64,000 nucleotides of DNA from Cricetomys ansorgei (lineage: Eukaryota; Chordata; Mammalia; Rodentia; Nesomyidae): positions 23,189,001 to 23,253,000 of the forward strand of contig JAMJFZ010003163.1 in NCBI GenBank assembly GCA_026225945.1, given 5' to 3'. Below, piece after piece: positions 54,293-64,000 of this stretch. Every line of letters starts with the position of its first letter. Positions within the stretch are counted from its first letter, which is position 1. The position numbers and the translations under genes are program-made. The notes beneath the pieces were generated by a model, which saw nothing but the letters and a program-made list of their open reading frames with translations, made no database searches and had not been told where the DNA came from.

Positions 54293-55204
54293 TTGATGGC
54301 TGATGATACCTAGGCTGTGGATGTAACCAGCTTGACAAAGATCCTTGTTTTCCCTTTGCTAGAAGCCTGAAGCCCACCAACTGCTTTGCCCCTTTCTCAT
54401 CTTTACTGTATGGTGACAAAAGTCTCTCGTCAATAATATTGTCTATTTGGCCTAACAGTGAAAACTCAAATCAATTCCTGGACTGGCTGGGAGAGGAACA
54501 CTGCCATCTCAACTCTAAGTAATTGTAACAGTCTTACTGGCCTTCAAGTTTTTGGCATGTGTGAATACTATTCATGCTTTCTGTAGATATATAAAAAATT
54601 ATTCTTGGTAAAACTTACCTTCTCATAGAGACAAAGCCATAGTCAAGATCAAAAATGAAGTCTAGACAGTATGTCAGCAAGCTTAAAAAAGCAAATAGAT
54701 AATTCACCTCTGAATGCCTGCCCCCCTTTATTGTAGCAAGTATACAGACCTAAAATCAGCTATTCATTAATAGACTATTGTGTTAAGACTACTCACTAAA
54801 AGTAACCTTGAAGATTAAAGGCCTACAGCTAGGAAGGGATGAACACTCTTGCATTGATGTATGCCCGAACACCTGCATTCTGTTAGATAAGAAATTAGCA
54901 GTCTTGCTATTTCAGTCAGGACAGGTCTCTGTCTGGAGGGGAGTTTTGTAATTTTTCCCCAAGGTGCACATTGTTAATTTTACTCTCTTAACATTTCTAA
55001 CTTCTAATTTCTTTATTTCTATTATTAAAAGAAGTGCATGAACATACAAAAGTGTGTCTATGCATGTCATTTAAGGCGCAAAAGGCATAACATATAGAGT
55101 CCCATAGAAGAGTGAAGTACTGCATTCATTTGTCATAACTTTCATTGTTTATCCTCCTTCATGGAGACTGAGGAACCCCATGAGGACTAGAGCTGGTCTC
55201 AACT
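54293..55204. other. Non-coding DNA between twin CCAT arrays
   Basis: About 910 bases, AT-rich in the middle. Looks like a decayed LTR retrotransposon or single-copy DNA, but no family was recognised and no exon is seen. Confidence 0.35.
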
Positions 55205-55400
55205 CCCGTACATCTACCCATCCATCCATGCATCCACCCATCCATCCATCCATGCATCCATCCATGCATCCATCCATGCATCCACCCATCTATCTATGCA
55301 TCCTTTTGGATATCTACCTATCCATCTACTTGTCCGTCTATCCACCCATCCAGTTACCTTGCCATTCATTTAGGTATCTATTCTACTTATCCACCCACAC
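55205..55400 (+). repeat. (CCAT)n tetranucleotide array, degenerating rightward
   Basis: CCAT/CATC repeat, regular to about 55310 and then degenerate. The 33 bases at 55213-55245 are identical to 54219-54251. Confidence 0.95.
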
Positions 55401-56080
55401 AGTTACTTATCCATATGTTAATTTGTTCACTCAACATGCACTGAATATACATTAGCAGCTGCAGGTGCAAAGTGATGCGATAGAAACAGGAATGAGTCCC
55501 AGCCCCATTTTCAGTCCTACTGAAGGCTTTACAGAGGGAACTAACCAGGGACTTTTAAATGTCTACATGCTTTTAAAGCACAAGCCAAGCACTGAAAGCA
55601 GTCTCCCCTGTTGAAGCCTCTGCCTTGTATGTGCCTTGAGCTAATGTCTTCCTTTGAGTTGTCTTTCCCCACAGGACCAGCTGGAGCATGTTAAGGAGAC
55701 TGTGATTCTTGGTAGTGATCATATTTCTTCTGGTTCTTGACTCTACCACAAGCTCAAGGTCAGTGCTAGTCTTTGTCCTAACCACTGAGTGGCTCTCACT
55801 AGGTTAATGTGCTTGATTCTGTCAAAGATTTCTTCCGGCGCTCTGCCGGGATCAAAGCTTCCATGACAGCTGAAATAGAGATTTTACATCTTCTTTCTCT
55901 GTCACACGCAGACGCCAGAAATACATACATGCAATGCCGCACAGACAGACAGACTCATACAATCCATAGCCTCGAGAAGACACATAGACACAGATTCAAA
56001 GACACCCAGACTCCAGACATACAAAGCACAGAGACACAAAGAAGCACATATAGATGATACTCAACATCCAGAAGCTTCCA
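55401..56080. other. Non-coding DNA with CA/AGAC-rich simple sequence
   Basis: At 55905-56050 the sequence is a cryptic simple repeat of AGACACA-type words. The same type resumes after the MLT1 LTR at 56395-56600. No exon recognised. Confidence 0.45.
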
Positions 56081-56390
56081 TGGTCTGATTATGTCCTCCA
56101 AATTTATATTGAAATTCTTCCCCTCAAGGAGATAGTATTAGAAGGCGTGGCCTTTGTAAGGTGACAGGGATTACTGTCCTTGTGAAACAGGCTGGGAAGA
56201 GACCTCCTGCCCTTCCTTCCATACAAGGACACAATGGGAGGACACTGTCTATGAACCAGATGGCAGGCTCTCACCAGATACCAAATCTGCCAGCCTCTTT
56301 GGCTCAGCCATTGCAGCCTCAGAATTGTGGGTAAAACATTCCTGATATTTAGTAGATCTAGTTTATGATACTCTGTTAGAACAACTCAAT
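56081..56390 (+). mobile_element. MLT1 LTR
   Basis: Plus-strand: 'tggtctgattatgtcctcc', 'gatagtattagaaggcgtgg', 'acaaggacacaatgggagga', 'accaaatctgccagcctctt', 'ttatgatactctgttagaac'. The order matches MLT1 throughout. Ancient, without internal sequence. Confidence 0.88.
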
Positions 56391-57479
56391 GGTTGAAGAC
56401 AGAGACAAGGGGACAGACATACCTAGACACATAGACACAGGCTTACAGCCTCAGACGCAGACACACCGCCACACTGAATGCACCCAGACACATGTAGGAA
56501 CACCCCTACACATTTACAGGTGCAGTGCACACTGAGATTCACACAAATGAGCACATGCGTGGAGACATTTATAAACACACGCTGACTCAGCCTCACACAC
56601 CTTCCTACCCTGTCCTGGCCTCTGACTCCTGGCAACCACCAAAGGCGGCAGTAGTGACTGTCAGAGACCTTCATTAAAGGTCTCACAGGCGCATGCATGC
56701 CAATATGTGTCTTCTCATTCAAGCTACCATTCTCAGGAAAACACTGTCCCCTGAGTGACATTTGTGCTGGTGGAAGAATGACCCCCATACCCCTCTCTCT
56801 CTGAGACTGAACCAAGGACCTCCTACTTGACAGGCAGACATTTCACCAATATCCAGGGCCCCCACCACTCTCAGTGTCCCAGGGAAGTCTTCACTTGGCC
56901 TTAAGCCTGATACAGGAACAGGTCCAAGCACCAGCGCACCCATCTCAGACTTGGGCAGAGTCATAAAACCGTAACTCTTGTGTGTCTGAAGTTTGGAAAC
57001 TCACTATGCAGCTCTTGGGCTATTCACCCAAAGCTCAGGACTGTACTGTTAGAGTCCAAGCACCTGCTTCCACGGGACCTACATCTGAGTTCAAGATGCC
57101 CATTCCTCCCCACTTAACTTCTCTTTGGACCCCGTGTACATCAGTGCACACATTCAATGACCTGGGGCCTCTTAGGGGTCTGCCTTCTGATTATGCAGCC
57201 AGAGGCCTTGAGTCGATTGCTATGCAAGATTTATGACTGCACCATTTCCAGCAGATAATTTGACCATAATTTAACATTTTTGCCTTTTTCAAGTAACTCA
57301 GACATTCCTCTCTCATGGGGCTGGGTACCCCTTTGGGGAAACAGGGACAGGAGAGACATGCCTGGCTTTGCTCTGGCTTTGCTGCAGTTCGTTACAGAGA
57401 AATCATATACATCCCCTTCATCTTATCTGACTTTCCAGCTTTTTGATCAATAGCAGAGGATATGTTTTTTTATCCAAAC
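56391..57479. other. Non-coding DNA with ID-like fragment
   Basis: 56395-56600 is AGACACA-rich. 56785-56870 ('gagactgaaccaaggacctcc', 'catttcaccaatatccaggg') resembles a reversed ID unit. The 130-residue minus frame at 56423-56815 crosses both and is not a gene. Confidence 0.45.
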
Positions 57480-57735
57480 ACTAACCAAATGCATTCAACA
57501 GATTAGGCATTAATTTTTACCATCATGACATTGAATGGAGAGATAATCCACAAAAGTGCTTCAGATTTCTTAAAAGTGGATTTAATTATACGTGGTAATA
57601 TGGGCTGGGGAGTTACAATCATGAGAAACTATGTTCTGTAAGTCTGAAATGAGAGCTTGTATTTCAAAGGCTTATTGCAGTGGAATTAAATGAACCAATT
57701 TATTAGTTGTAAATGTATGATTACTGAAGCTTTGC

Positions 57736-57737
<2 letters not shown>
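57480..57737. promoter_or_regulatory. Repeat-free AT-rich block, candidate conserved element
   Basis: No repeat; contains 'gtggatttaattatacg' with TAATTA at 57583-57588, 'gcattaatttttacc' and 'ccaatttattagttg'. Homeodomain-style composition, no open frame. Confidence 0.28.
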
Positions 57738-57778
<41 letters not shown>

Positions 57779-57780
57779 AC
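57738..57780 (+). repeat. (CA)n microsatellite
   Basis: About 20 CA units with one TA break near the end. Nearly pure, so likely variable between individuals. Confidence 0.97.
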
Positions 57781-58114
57781 CTGCACATAAACAGCATATT
57801 CTAGCTGGATTTAGTATGCATAATCCATTCTACAAGAATCATATCTCATAAGAAAAGCTGCCTCTCCCTTAATTTATTTGTGATACAAGGACAGGCAACT
57901 GATCCTCCAATCTTCTGAACTCCAAATAGAAACACTTTCAATTTTTGTGGGTGTTTCGTGGTTCTTATTTCCATCCCTGCGAGGTGATTCGGAAGTGGAC
58001 AAGGGTGAAGGAATGGAGGAACTGTTGTCAGGATGGAGGTGGGGAGGTCCAGGAAGGGCAGGCTGGGAGGGGGCAGAGGTTGCAGAAGGCTCAGGGCTCC
58101 ACTCCACTTATTGC
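57781..58114. other. Non-coding DNA, nothing recognised
   Basis: No repeat named. Frames of 61-127 residues on both strands (57846-58293) overlap and continue into the L2 piece. Confidence 0.4.
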
Positions 58115-58285
58115 CTCGTGGACACTTACTGAGCACCTGCCGGGCTCCGGGCACCACACAAAGCACGTTCCGCAGGCTCCCTCCGTGCAGCCTCTCAGGA
58201 CACAGTCTTAAGGCGGATGTATGGGACACCCATTTTGCCGATGTGACAGCTGAAGTTCAGAGGGATCATCAAGAAATTTACGAGA
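58115..58285 (-). mobile_element. L2/MIR-type fragment
   Basis: 'acttactgagcacctgccgg', 'gggcaccacacaaagcacg' and 'cccattttgccgatgtgac' match the reversed old-LINE terminal pattern (tttattgagcacctactatgtgcc... cccattttacagatgagg). GC-rich and well kept. Confidence 0.6.
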
Positions 58286-58994
58286 GTCCCTGAGTTCATG
58301 GGCAGTGGGAGCAGACCTTGTATGTGGGTCTATCTGTCCCTAGAGTCCGTGTTACTGCTCCAACTTCCCTGATCCTTGTCTATGAGTGACAGGCTGTTCA
58401 CTTGAGACAGTAGAAAGGGGGGAAGTCGCGAAATGACTGTCCGTGGTGACAGTAGGTGAATGAGAAGGTTGGAGAAGAGAAGCTAATGGTGATGAGGCAA
58501 GATGTTGAGGGTGGTGCCAGCTAAGACTGAGCCGGTGTCTCCAGGTAGAGGAAGAGCACCCTGGGAAGAAGAAATACTTGCAAAACAGATGGGCACTAGA
58601 GAACATTGAGAAAGAGTCTTACATTTACAAACGCTTGGTTTAGGGTATGAGGACAGTGGGAGAGAGAGGTATGAGGCAGAGGCTGAGGTTAAGCCTGGAA
58701 TGAAGATGGTAAAGAGGCTTCAGTTCCAGCCTGAAGAGGCGAGGCTCCTCCTGTAGGCGATAAGAGGCTACAGGTGGTTAACGGGCATGAGCTGGCAGTA
58801 CTGGGCAAAGAGTTTGCCAATTCACTCACCCATGGGAGCCATGTAGGCAAAAATACATGTGATACAGACCTAGCCAGGTTGTCTAAACCAGACAGTGTAT
58901 CCGTCTACAGGGTTTTCTGCTACCTGGCTCCCATCTGGTGGAGATGATGGACGGTTGCTTAGAGAAGATAGAAATACCATCAAGTCGGTGGATG
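58286..58994. other. Non-coding DNA with a CTCF-like motif
   Basis: No repeat named. G-rich plus strand. Contains the minus-strand CTCF-like motif listed at 58927-58941. Confidence 0.4.
58927..58941 (-). promoter_or_regulatory. CTCF-like motif
   Basis: Read on the minus strand as CCACCAGATGGGAGC; it fits CCASYAGRKGGCRS except for one G in place of C. Together with the plus-strand motif at 61095 it would form a divergent pair. Confidence 0.35.
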
Positions 58995-59270
58995 GATTTC
59001 ATAATTAGCTTTCTCTTTGCTAGGACAGAATATCTGAAAAAAACAACTTAAATGTGAGCCGATTTGGCTCACAGTTCAAAGGCAACAGTCGGTCACAGCA
59101 CACAAGGCTTGGAGGCAGGAGCAGTTCACATGGCAATGGAAGACAGGAAGCAGAGAGCTTGTGCTAGACACCAGGACAGTGTATGAACATCAAGACCCTC
59201 CCTAGTGCCCATGTGCCCGCTAGGCCCCTGGTCCCCAAGGTTCTATAACCTGCCCTAAAATAGCGACCAT
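58995..59270 (-). mobile_element. MaLR LTR fragment
   Basis: Minus orientation: 'gctaggacagaatatctg', 'gatttggctcacagttcaaa', 'catggcaatggaagacagg', 'aaggttctataacctgccc'. Joined head to head with a plus-oriented MaLR end. Confidence 0.6.
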
Positions 59271-59358
59271 GACTAGAACCTGAGCACAAATAAACTTTTC
59301 CTTCTTTAAAGTTGTTTGTTTCAAGTATTTCAGCAAAACAACAGAAATCTCACATGCT
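59271..59358 (+). mobile_element. MaLR LTR 3' end
   Basis: 'cctgagcacaaataaacttt', 'cttctttaaagttgtttg', 'tcaagtatttcagcaaaac', 'aacagaaatctcaca' is the plus-oriented 3' end of a MaLR LTR with its AATAAA signal. Lies directly against the reverse-oriented fragment. Confidence 0.6.
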
Positions 59359-60097
59359 TGGGGAAGTTAAGGACCTTAAGAGAAAGGAGAAGGAAACCCC
59401 CTTGGCTTGAGTAGTATACTGTTTCCTGCCACCAAAGTAGCCAGGACTCTAGAAACCCCTCCCCCCCGGCCCCACTGGTCTCCTGGGAAGAGTCTCCAGG
59501 TTAAACCAAGCTCACAGACATGATGGCATTTTGCCTTCGGCGTGCTCGTTCCTCTCCTCTCTCTTCCAGCCACACTGAGCTTGAACCACAAACTCCAACT
59601 TCAGGTACCATCCACAAGGATGTGGACTGATAACTAGGTGAACCAGGGGCCACATGACTATCTATGCTGGACCAGGGGAAACAGATACATGTTCTTCACA
59701 GGGGCCAATGAGAGCCATGGAGGATGCCCAGGGAGCAGAGGGAGAAGGGAATGCTTATGGCAGCTGGTGACTGGTCCTCTCTAGTCTGTCCCCAAAGAGC
59801 TAGGCCGCATCCTTGCCCTGGGACTCAGCCCTCACCCTCAGCATCTTTCTGTACTGGGCAATCTTTCTCACTTAAGACCCCTTGTAGATCTCATAGGATT
59901 AAACACTTTATAAAGAGATCTGTCCACACCCACTCAACCACCTTCTACAGCTCCTCATTGCCCACATTACAAACAGCTGTGAAATGGAGCAGCGCGGGGC
60001 AACAGGGTTTGGGAAGCCCGTGGCAAACTGCTGCTTATCCCTGCTGCCTGGTGCCCCCACGTGTCAGATATGCCAGTGCTCACATCGCTGTCCTGAG
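59359..60097. other. Non-coding DNA, nothing recognised
   Basis: No repeat named. The 152-residue plus frame at 59724-60182 has no domain and runs into a MIR. Confidence 0.4.
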
Positions 60098-60200
60098 TGC
60101 TCACTCGCTGTGCAACCTTGAGCAAGCGTCTTACTTTCTCTGTGTCCTGGTTTCCTCGCACACAGAGGGATACTCCGCATAGTAATGCACCCTCAGGAGC
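60098..60200 (+). mobile_element. MIR fragment
   Basis: 'cgctgtgcaaccttgagcaa', 'gcgtcttactttctctgtg', 'tcctggtttcctcgcacac' match the MIR core in order. The match may extend to about 60260. Confidence 0.75.
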
Positions 60201-60464
60201 ATTTCCGGGACCCAGGAACCAGTGCACTAAAGTGCTCAGAATGGGATCTGCCAACACAGTAACAAGTACAAGCTACCATGACTGTAGGCTTTTCTCATTC
60301 ATTGTCTCTGCCTCTGACTGGCAGGTAAGCACCCAACCCATTTTGACTCCAGCCAAGATAAATATTGTATCCATAGTAAAAGAGGGACAGACAGATAAAT
60401 AGGGCCATTGTTTGACCCAGGGTCACTAAGTCCCGTCCCAGCGATACCACAAGTTCCTTCTTGT

Positions 60465-60655
60465 TCTCTTTGCTGAGGCTCGCACTCAGGGTTATGTGAA
60501 CGTCTGCCAAGCACTCCATCACTGGACCACAGACCCATGCCTTCGGGTGTCTGATGCAGGTTCTTGCTCACTAGCCCATGCTGGACTAGAACTTGCCATC
60601 CTCCTGCCTCAGTCTCTAAATGCTGGAGTTACAGATGTGTGCCATTCGGAGGCAT
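60465..60655 (-). mobile_element. B4 SINE
   Basis: Minus-strand: ID half ('tgaggctcgcactcagggtt', 'ctgccaagcactccatcac') then B1 half ('cccatgctggactagaactt', 'ctggagttacagatgtgtg'). Confidence 0.8.
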
Positions 60656-60829
60656 CTTTAAGTGGAAAAGGGGAGCCCTGGCCTTCCCTGCTCTGGTTTA
60701 CGGATGAGCAGAAGTGCTAACAGGCAGTAAGTGGACCCTGTAAAATGGGAAGCAGGTTCCTACTGACTGCTGCTGACTCAGTGGGGCGTGTGGACAAATG
60801 CATCCGCGGAAGTCCCTTTAAGGCCAAGC

Positions 60830-61005
60830 TTCTCAAACACACACTTTCCCGGAGTTAAGAGCACGTGAAAACCGAGTTTAAAATATAAGTTCCATGACTG
60901 AGATCCCCGCCCCCCAAAATCTGAATTCCGTACACTAATTTATATGACTTGGATGTTAAAGAATCTACGCAGGTGATTCTGAGGCCCAAGCCTACGGACT
61001 GTGAA
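60830..61005 (+). mobile_element. MER5/hAT-like relic
   Basis: 'aagcttctcaaacacacac', 'aagttccatgactgagatcc' and 'atctacgcaggtgattctga' follow the MER5A/MER20-like order (tctcaaacttt, caggtgatgctgatg). Diverged. Confidence 0.5.
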
Positions 61006-61094
61006 TGTTCATAATATTCACTAGGTGGAGCCCAAGCCCAATGAATATACCGACCCAGGAGCTCTGAGCCCCGAGACTGCTTTTCCAATTGCAG

Positions 61095-61108
61095 CCACCA
61101 GATGGCAA
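61095..61108 (+). promoter_or_regulatory. CTCF-like motif, best match in window
   Basis: CCACCAGATGGCAA fits CCASYAGRKGGCRS at 13 of 14 positions, including all core bases. Flanks are not repeat-derived as far as I can see. Binding in any tissue is unknown. Confidence 0.45.
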
Positions 61109-61317
61109 GGCCTGTCTGCTCGGGAACAGCCTGCCTGGTGGCCTATGGACTTCAGGTGCTTCCGGCCTCAGAGAGGAGCCTTGAGCCTTGAGTAAGGCAC
61201 ATCCAGCTTCGTCTTTATCAGAACCCCACAAGGCAGTGGCTAGGCACTTGCTACCCAGACACAAGTCTTTACCCAGTAGATGCTTGAAGACGTTCATCTC
61301 TTGAACTAATGTGTACA

Positions 61318-61513
61318 CCCACACAAACACACAGAGACACAGAGACACACTACACAGATACAGGGAGAGAGAGAGAGAGGAAGGAGGAGGAGGAGGAGGA
61401 GGAGGAGGAGGAGGAGGAGGAGACTGGAGAAGGAGGAGGAGGGGACAGGGAGGAGGAGGGGAAGGAGAGGGAAAAGGAGAGGGAGAGGGAGAGGGAGAGG
61501 GAGAGGGAGAGGG
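61318..61513 (+). repeat. CA-rich then (GGA)n and (GGGAGA)n purine tract
   Basis: CACAGAGACA words (61318-61355) lead into two pure purine runs, 62 bases (61362-61423) and 67 bases (61447-61513). The second has seven or so GGGAGA units, giving repeated G3 runs. The 187-residue minus frame at 60992-61555 passes through it and is an artefact. Confidence 0.97.
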
Positions 61514-61754
61514 ACAGGACAAGCAGCCTAACTGGGAAATGTGCAGGGCACACATTGTTAGAGAGAGAGTGACTGATTGTGAGTGTCTGCTGCATGTGTG
61601 CCAGACAGCGTTAAATGTTTAATAAGCACTAACCATGTTACCACAGTCCTGAGCGCTGATTGTACAATTACAGGACAAATAAAGGAAGTGGGGTTATGTC
61701 ACATAGTTAACAAGCTACCATCTGTGCACGTTTGCTGATCGCTGGCTCTGAATC

Positions 61755-61890
61755 AGGGAGGACTTCCTGGAGGTGCGTTTGGAAGTGACCAGAGGGAGTC
61801 AGTAAGTGTAGATCAGTGAGGGGCAGAGTGGATGCTGAAAGGGGAACAGAAGATGGCAGGGTAGGGGGTGCAAGTTGTGACTAGAGAGGA
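61755..61890 (-). mobile_element. L2 fragment
   Basis: 'tcagggaggacttcctggag' and 'gtgcgtttggaagtgacc' match the reversed L2 block (ggaaggcttcctggaggaggtgacatttgag). Diverged to the right. Confidence 0.6.
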
Positions 61891-61924
61891 AGCAGCAGCT
61901 GCCAGGGGAATAATCAACAGACTC

Positions 61925-62085
61925 AGCTTCCAGCACTGTCCAGACTTGCTGTGTATCCTTGGTTAAGCCACTTAACTTCTCTGGGCTCTCTTCCTCTTGT
62001 AGTCTACAGATGGCTCACTGCGTGTGTTGGGTGTTCTGTATGACAGCACTTAGCACAGTACTTACCACAGTTCCTGGCCCCAAAG
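61925..62085 (+). mobile_element. MIR
   Basis: 'ctgtgtatccttggttaagc', 'cacttaacttctctgggctc', then 'cacttagcacagtacttacc' reproduce the MIR from core to 3' end. One of the best MIR copies here. Confidence 0.85.
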
Positions 62086-63063
62086 AAAGCCCCTGGGGAT
62101 GAGTGCTCTTTCCTTTGTTGCCTAGCCTGGCAGGTCTTCCTTGGTGCCTCTGTTTAGTTCCCACACCTTCCCAAGGTGACTGTGGAATGTGTTAGTTAAG
62201 TATAAGGGCTCTGAAACCAGAAAACCACGAAGGTGTCCTAGCGCGGATCCCGTGTCCACCGCCTTGAGCGGGTTGTCTTCTTCGTTTCCTCAGCCACAAG
62301 TCAGGGGTGCTTGCACCCTCCCGCCCGTCTCCCTTCCAGTGTTCAAGCATTAGATAGAGAAGTAGCGCTGGGCCATCTGTAGGAATCATCCTGTCTGACA
62401 CACTGGGGAGTGAGCAGCCTCCCATGTGCCCAAAGATGGCCCTGAAGCTGTGTCCTCCCTGAGACTCTCTTTCCAGGGCTCCTTCCCTGAAAGAAACATA
62501 GCCCTCGTGGCTCCAGCTTACAAAGGCACCACCAAAACACATGCCACAGCCTTTAAGGACTCCCTCCTGTGGGAAAGCATTGTCCCACATTGCCCTGGTA
62601 GGAAGGTGGGGGTGTGGGGGGAGGGTGGTCTGGAGAACCCATGATGCTGTGGGTACCAGGGCCACACTGGAGGACAGAGTAGGAGATGCTCCAAGCCAGT
62701 CCTAGAAGGAGGAGCTCACCGCTCTGCTGGCCAGTGTCCCCCAGTTCTCCCTGAACTTTGTGCATCCTGGGGAAGACCTCATAATTCTTCTACCTCGTGG
62801 TACCAAAGCAGGAAGTTTTGGAGGTAGAAATGACAGGTACTCTGCTTGGCACCAACGATGGCAACTCACTAATCTTGATCACTGAGGACTCTTCCCCAGG
62901 GCACTGTTAGGTAGAAATAATAAAATTGCTGTTTAAGTTGCACTGAATATTAAAAGAGCTCATTAAACTGGGAAAATCTAAAGCTATGCTGCTTTCAGGT
63001 AAAGCTGGATCCAAGGTTTCAAAGTCACCAAAGTCTTCTCCACCCCCCACTCTAAGGCAGGAA
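62086..63063. other. Non-coding DNA with G-rich elements
   Basis: No repeat or exon recognised. The 157-residue minus frame at 62192-62665 has no domain. A G-rich motif at 62605-62628 is listed separately. Confidence 0.4.
62605..62628 (+). promoter_or_regulatory. G-rich quadruplex-like motif
   Basis: G runs of 5, 6 and 3 with short loops (TGT, A) and flanking GG pairs. Can fold as a G-quadruplex if the six-G run is split. Function unknown. Confidence 0.5.
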
Positions 63064-63089
63064 CCCCGCCCCACCCATCCCCACCCCCC
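63064..63089 (-). promoter_or_regulatory. G-quadruplex motif (minus strand)
   Basis: C runs of 4, 4, 3, 4 and 6 separated by one or two bases; the minus strand has five G runs. Lies just upstream of a B4 element. Function unknown. Confidence 0.65.
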
Positions 63090-63107
63090 ACACACAAATT
63101 AGATATG

Positions 63108-63290
63108 TCAGGGCATGGTGGCACATGCCTGCCGTCCCAATACTCAGGAACTGAGGCCAGCCTGGGCTGCAGAGAAAACGAAATAAAATGAATAAAATAT
63201 AAATGGCTTGCGAATATAGCTCAGTGATTGAGTGCTTGCCTGGTGTGTGCAAGAGTCTAGGTTCCATCCCCTGTGCCATAGAAAATTAAT
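63108..63290 (+). mobile_element. B4 SINE
   Basis: B1-like half ('gtcagggcatggtggcacat', 'gaggccagcctgggctgc'), A-rich linker, then ID half ('gcgaatatagctcagtgatt', 'gagtgcttgcctggtgtgtg', 'ggttccatcccctgtgcc'). The ID half is well preserved. Confidence 0.9.
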
Positions 63291-63797
63291 AAAAGTTAAT
63301 TAATTGATAACTAAGTTCTTAATGGGCTCTTGTGCCCATTTAGCATGATGATCTAAAAGCCCACTCCTGGAAGGAAGTGCGGCTTCCATGGGAAGTAGGT
63401 GTACTGTTAACAGAGGGCTGTAGGGGTAGGGCAGGCCACACCTCTCCAGTGTTAGTTTCCTCCTGACCATCTCAGACAGAGCTCAGCTTAAGGCAAAAGC
63501 TGTGGGTCTCTGGTGTATAGTCGGAGACCGGGAAGTGGGAGGAAGAGGAGGAGACTGGTGGGTGGAGCAAGCAATGGCTTGCGGGAGGAGGTGGCAGAGA
63601 GGTGACATGAAATGCTCTCATGTCCTTCCAGCCCACCCAGGACCTCCAGCCTACCTAGCCGATCCAGTGCAGACCATATAATGTCGTGCCTTTCCCCTGC
63701 CTCCCTGAGTTCCCCAAGGAGCCTGCAGTCTCCGTGTCCTGGGCCTGCCTTCCCATCTGCTCATGTTTAGAGAATCATTGACTCTTCCAAGTTGTAG
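63291..63797. other. Non-coding DNA, nothing recognised
   Basis: AT-rich at the left (TTAATTAATT), otherwise moderately GC-rich. No repeat or exon recognised. Confidence 0.4.
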
Positions 63798-63895
63798 TTA
63801 GCCAACACGTATTTATTGAGCAACTACAGTGTGTGAAACTGTCCGAGGTACTGGGGGTACCAGTGGCATTCTAGTACTGGACTCAATAAAACGCA
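63798..63895 (-). mobile_element. L2 3' end
   Basis: 'acgtatttattgagcaactac' and 'gaggtactgggggtacc' match the reversed L2 3' terminus (aatatttattgagcacctac, ctaggcactggggatac). The last 100 bases of the window hold nothing recognised beyond a weak B2-head-like 'gggatgagtcagcagg'. Confidence 0.65.
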
Positions 63896-64000
63896 AGAAA
63901 TGAAAGAATAGGATTGTTTGGAGGCTGCAGGGATGAGTCAGCAGGTGGCAGGTAAGAGGGGAAGAGTGAGTGTGGATCCCAGCACCTTTATTTTTAAAAG

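Noticed and set aside
54139..55400. Possible CRISPR-like direct repeats
   Set aside because: Units are four-base tandem repeats without unique spacers, in a rodent genome.
59724..60257. 152-residue plus and 96-residue minus frames
   Set aside because: No domain; both overlap a MIR.
60992..61622. 187-residue minus frame and GA-tract plus frames
   Set aside because: Length comes from the purine tract; remaining part spans a MER5-like relic and unique DNA, without domain.

Overview
This window is vertebrate nuclear DNA from a rodent, almost certainly a muroid (mouse, rat or hamster group). It is not a bacterial or viral gene cluster. The call rests on its interspersed repeats: B1, B2/B3 and B4 SINEs, tRNA-like ID units, MT/ORR1-class MaLR LTRs, a URR1-type hAT transposon and an Lx-type L1 3' end. 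Older mammalian fossils (MIR, L2, MER5, MLT1, old L1M) lie among them. I could not separate mouse, rat and cricetid by eye.

I find no supported protein-coding gene, tRNA, rRNA or CRISPR array. The longest open frames fall in TG, GA or CTT microsatellites, in L1 or L2 remains, or have no recognisable domain. The window therefore looks like a gene desert or the inside of a very large intron.

Layout. 0-6 kb: unique DNA, a B1 with intact target duplications, and a striking inverted repeat (3812-4046 against 5297-5517) flanking a TG array. 6-17 kb: B4, MaLR and URR1 copies, a 1.85-kb L1 3' end, L2, and a direct duplication of about 120 bp. 17-32 kb: a repeat-poor block at 18.4-18.9 kb, two old L1 pieces, a solo retroviral LTR with a 4-bp target duplication, several MaLRs, and a repeat-free AT-rich block at 31.6-32.3 kb. 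32-45 kb: two MT-class LTRs, a CT/CA microsatellite, and an old L1 invaded by B1s, part of which was later duplicated. 45-57 kb: repeat-poor blocks with homeodomain-type motifs, a second TG array and twin CCAT arrays. 57-64 kb: MLT1-, MIR- and L2-rich DNA, CTCF-like motifs, a long purine tract and G-rich elements.

There is no pathway to describe. The functional content, if any, is probably regulatory: several repeat-free AT-rich stretches with clustered motifs look like candidate conserved non-coding elements, and three motifs resemble CTCF sites. These are inferences and need cross-species alignment. All repeat family names come from recognising consensus-like stretches by eye, so subfamily names and boundaries are approximate.
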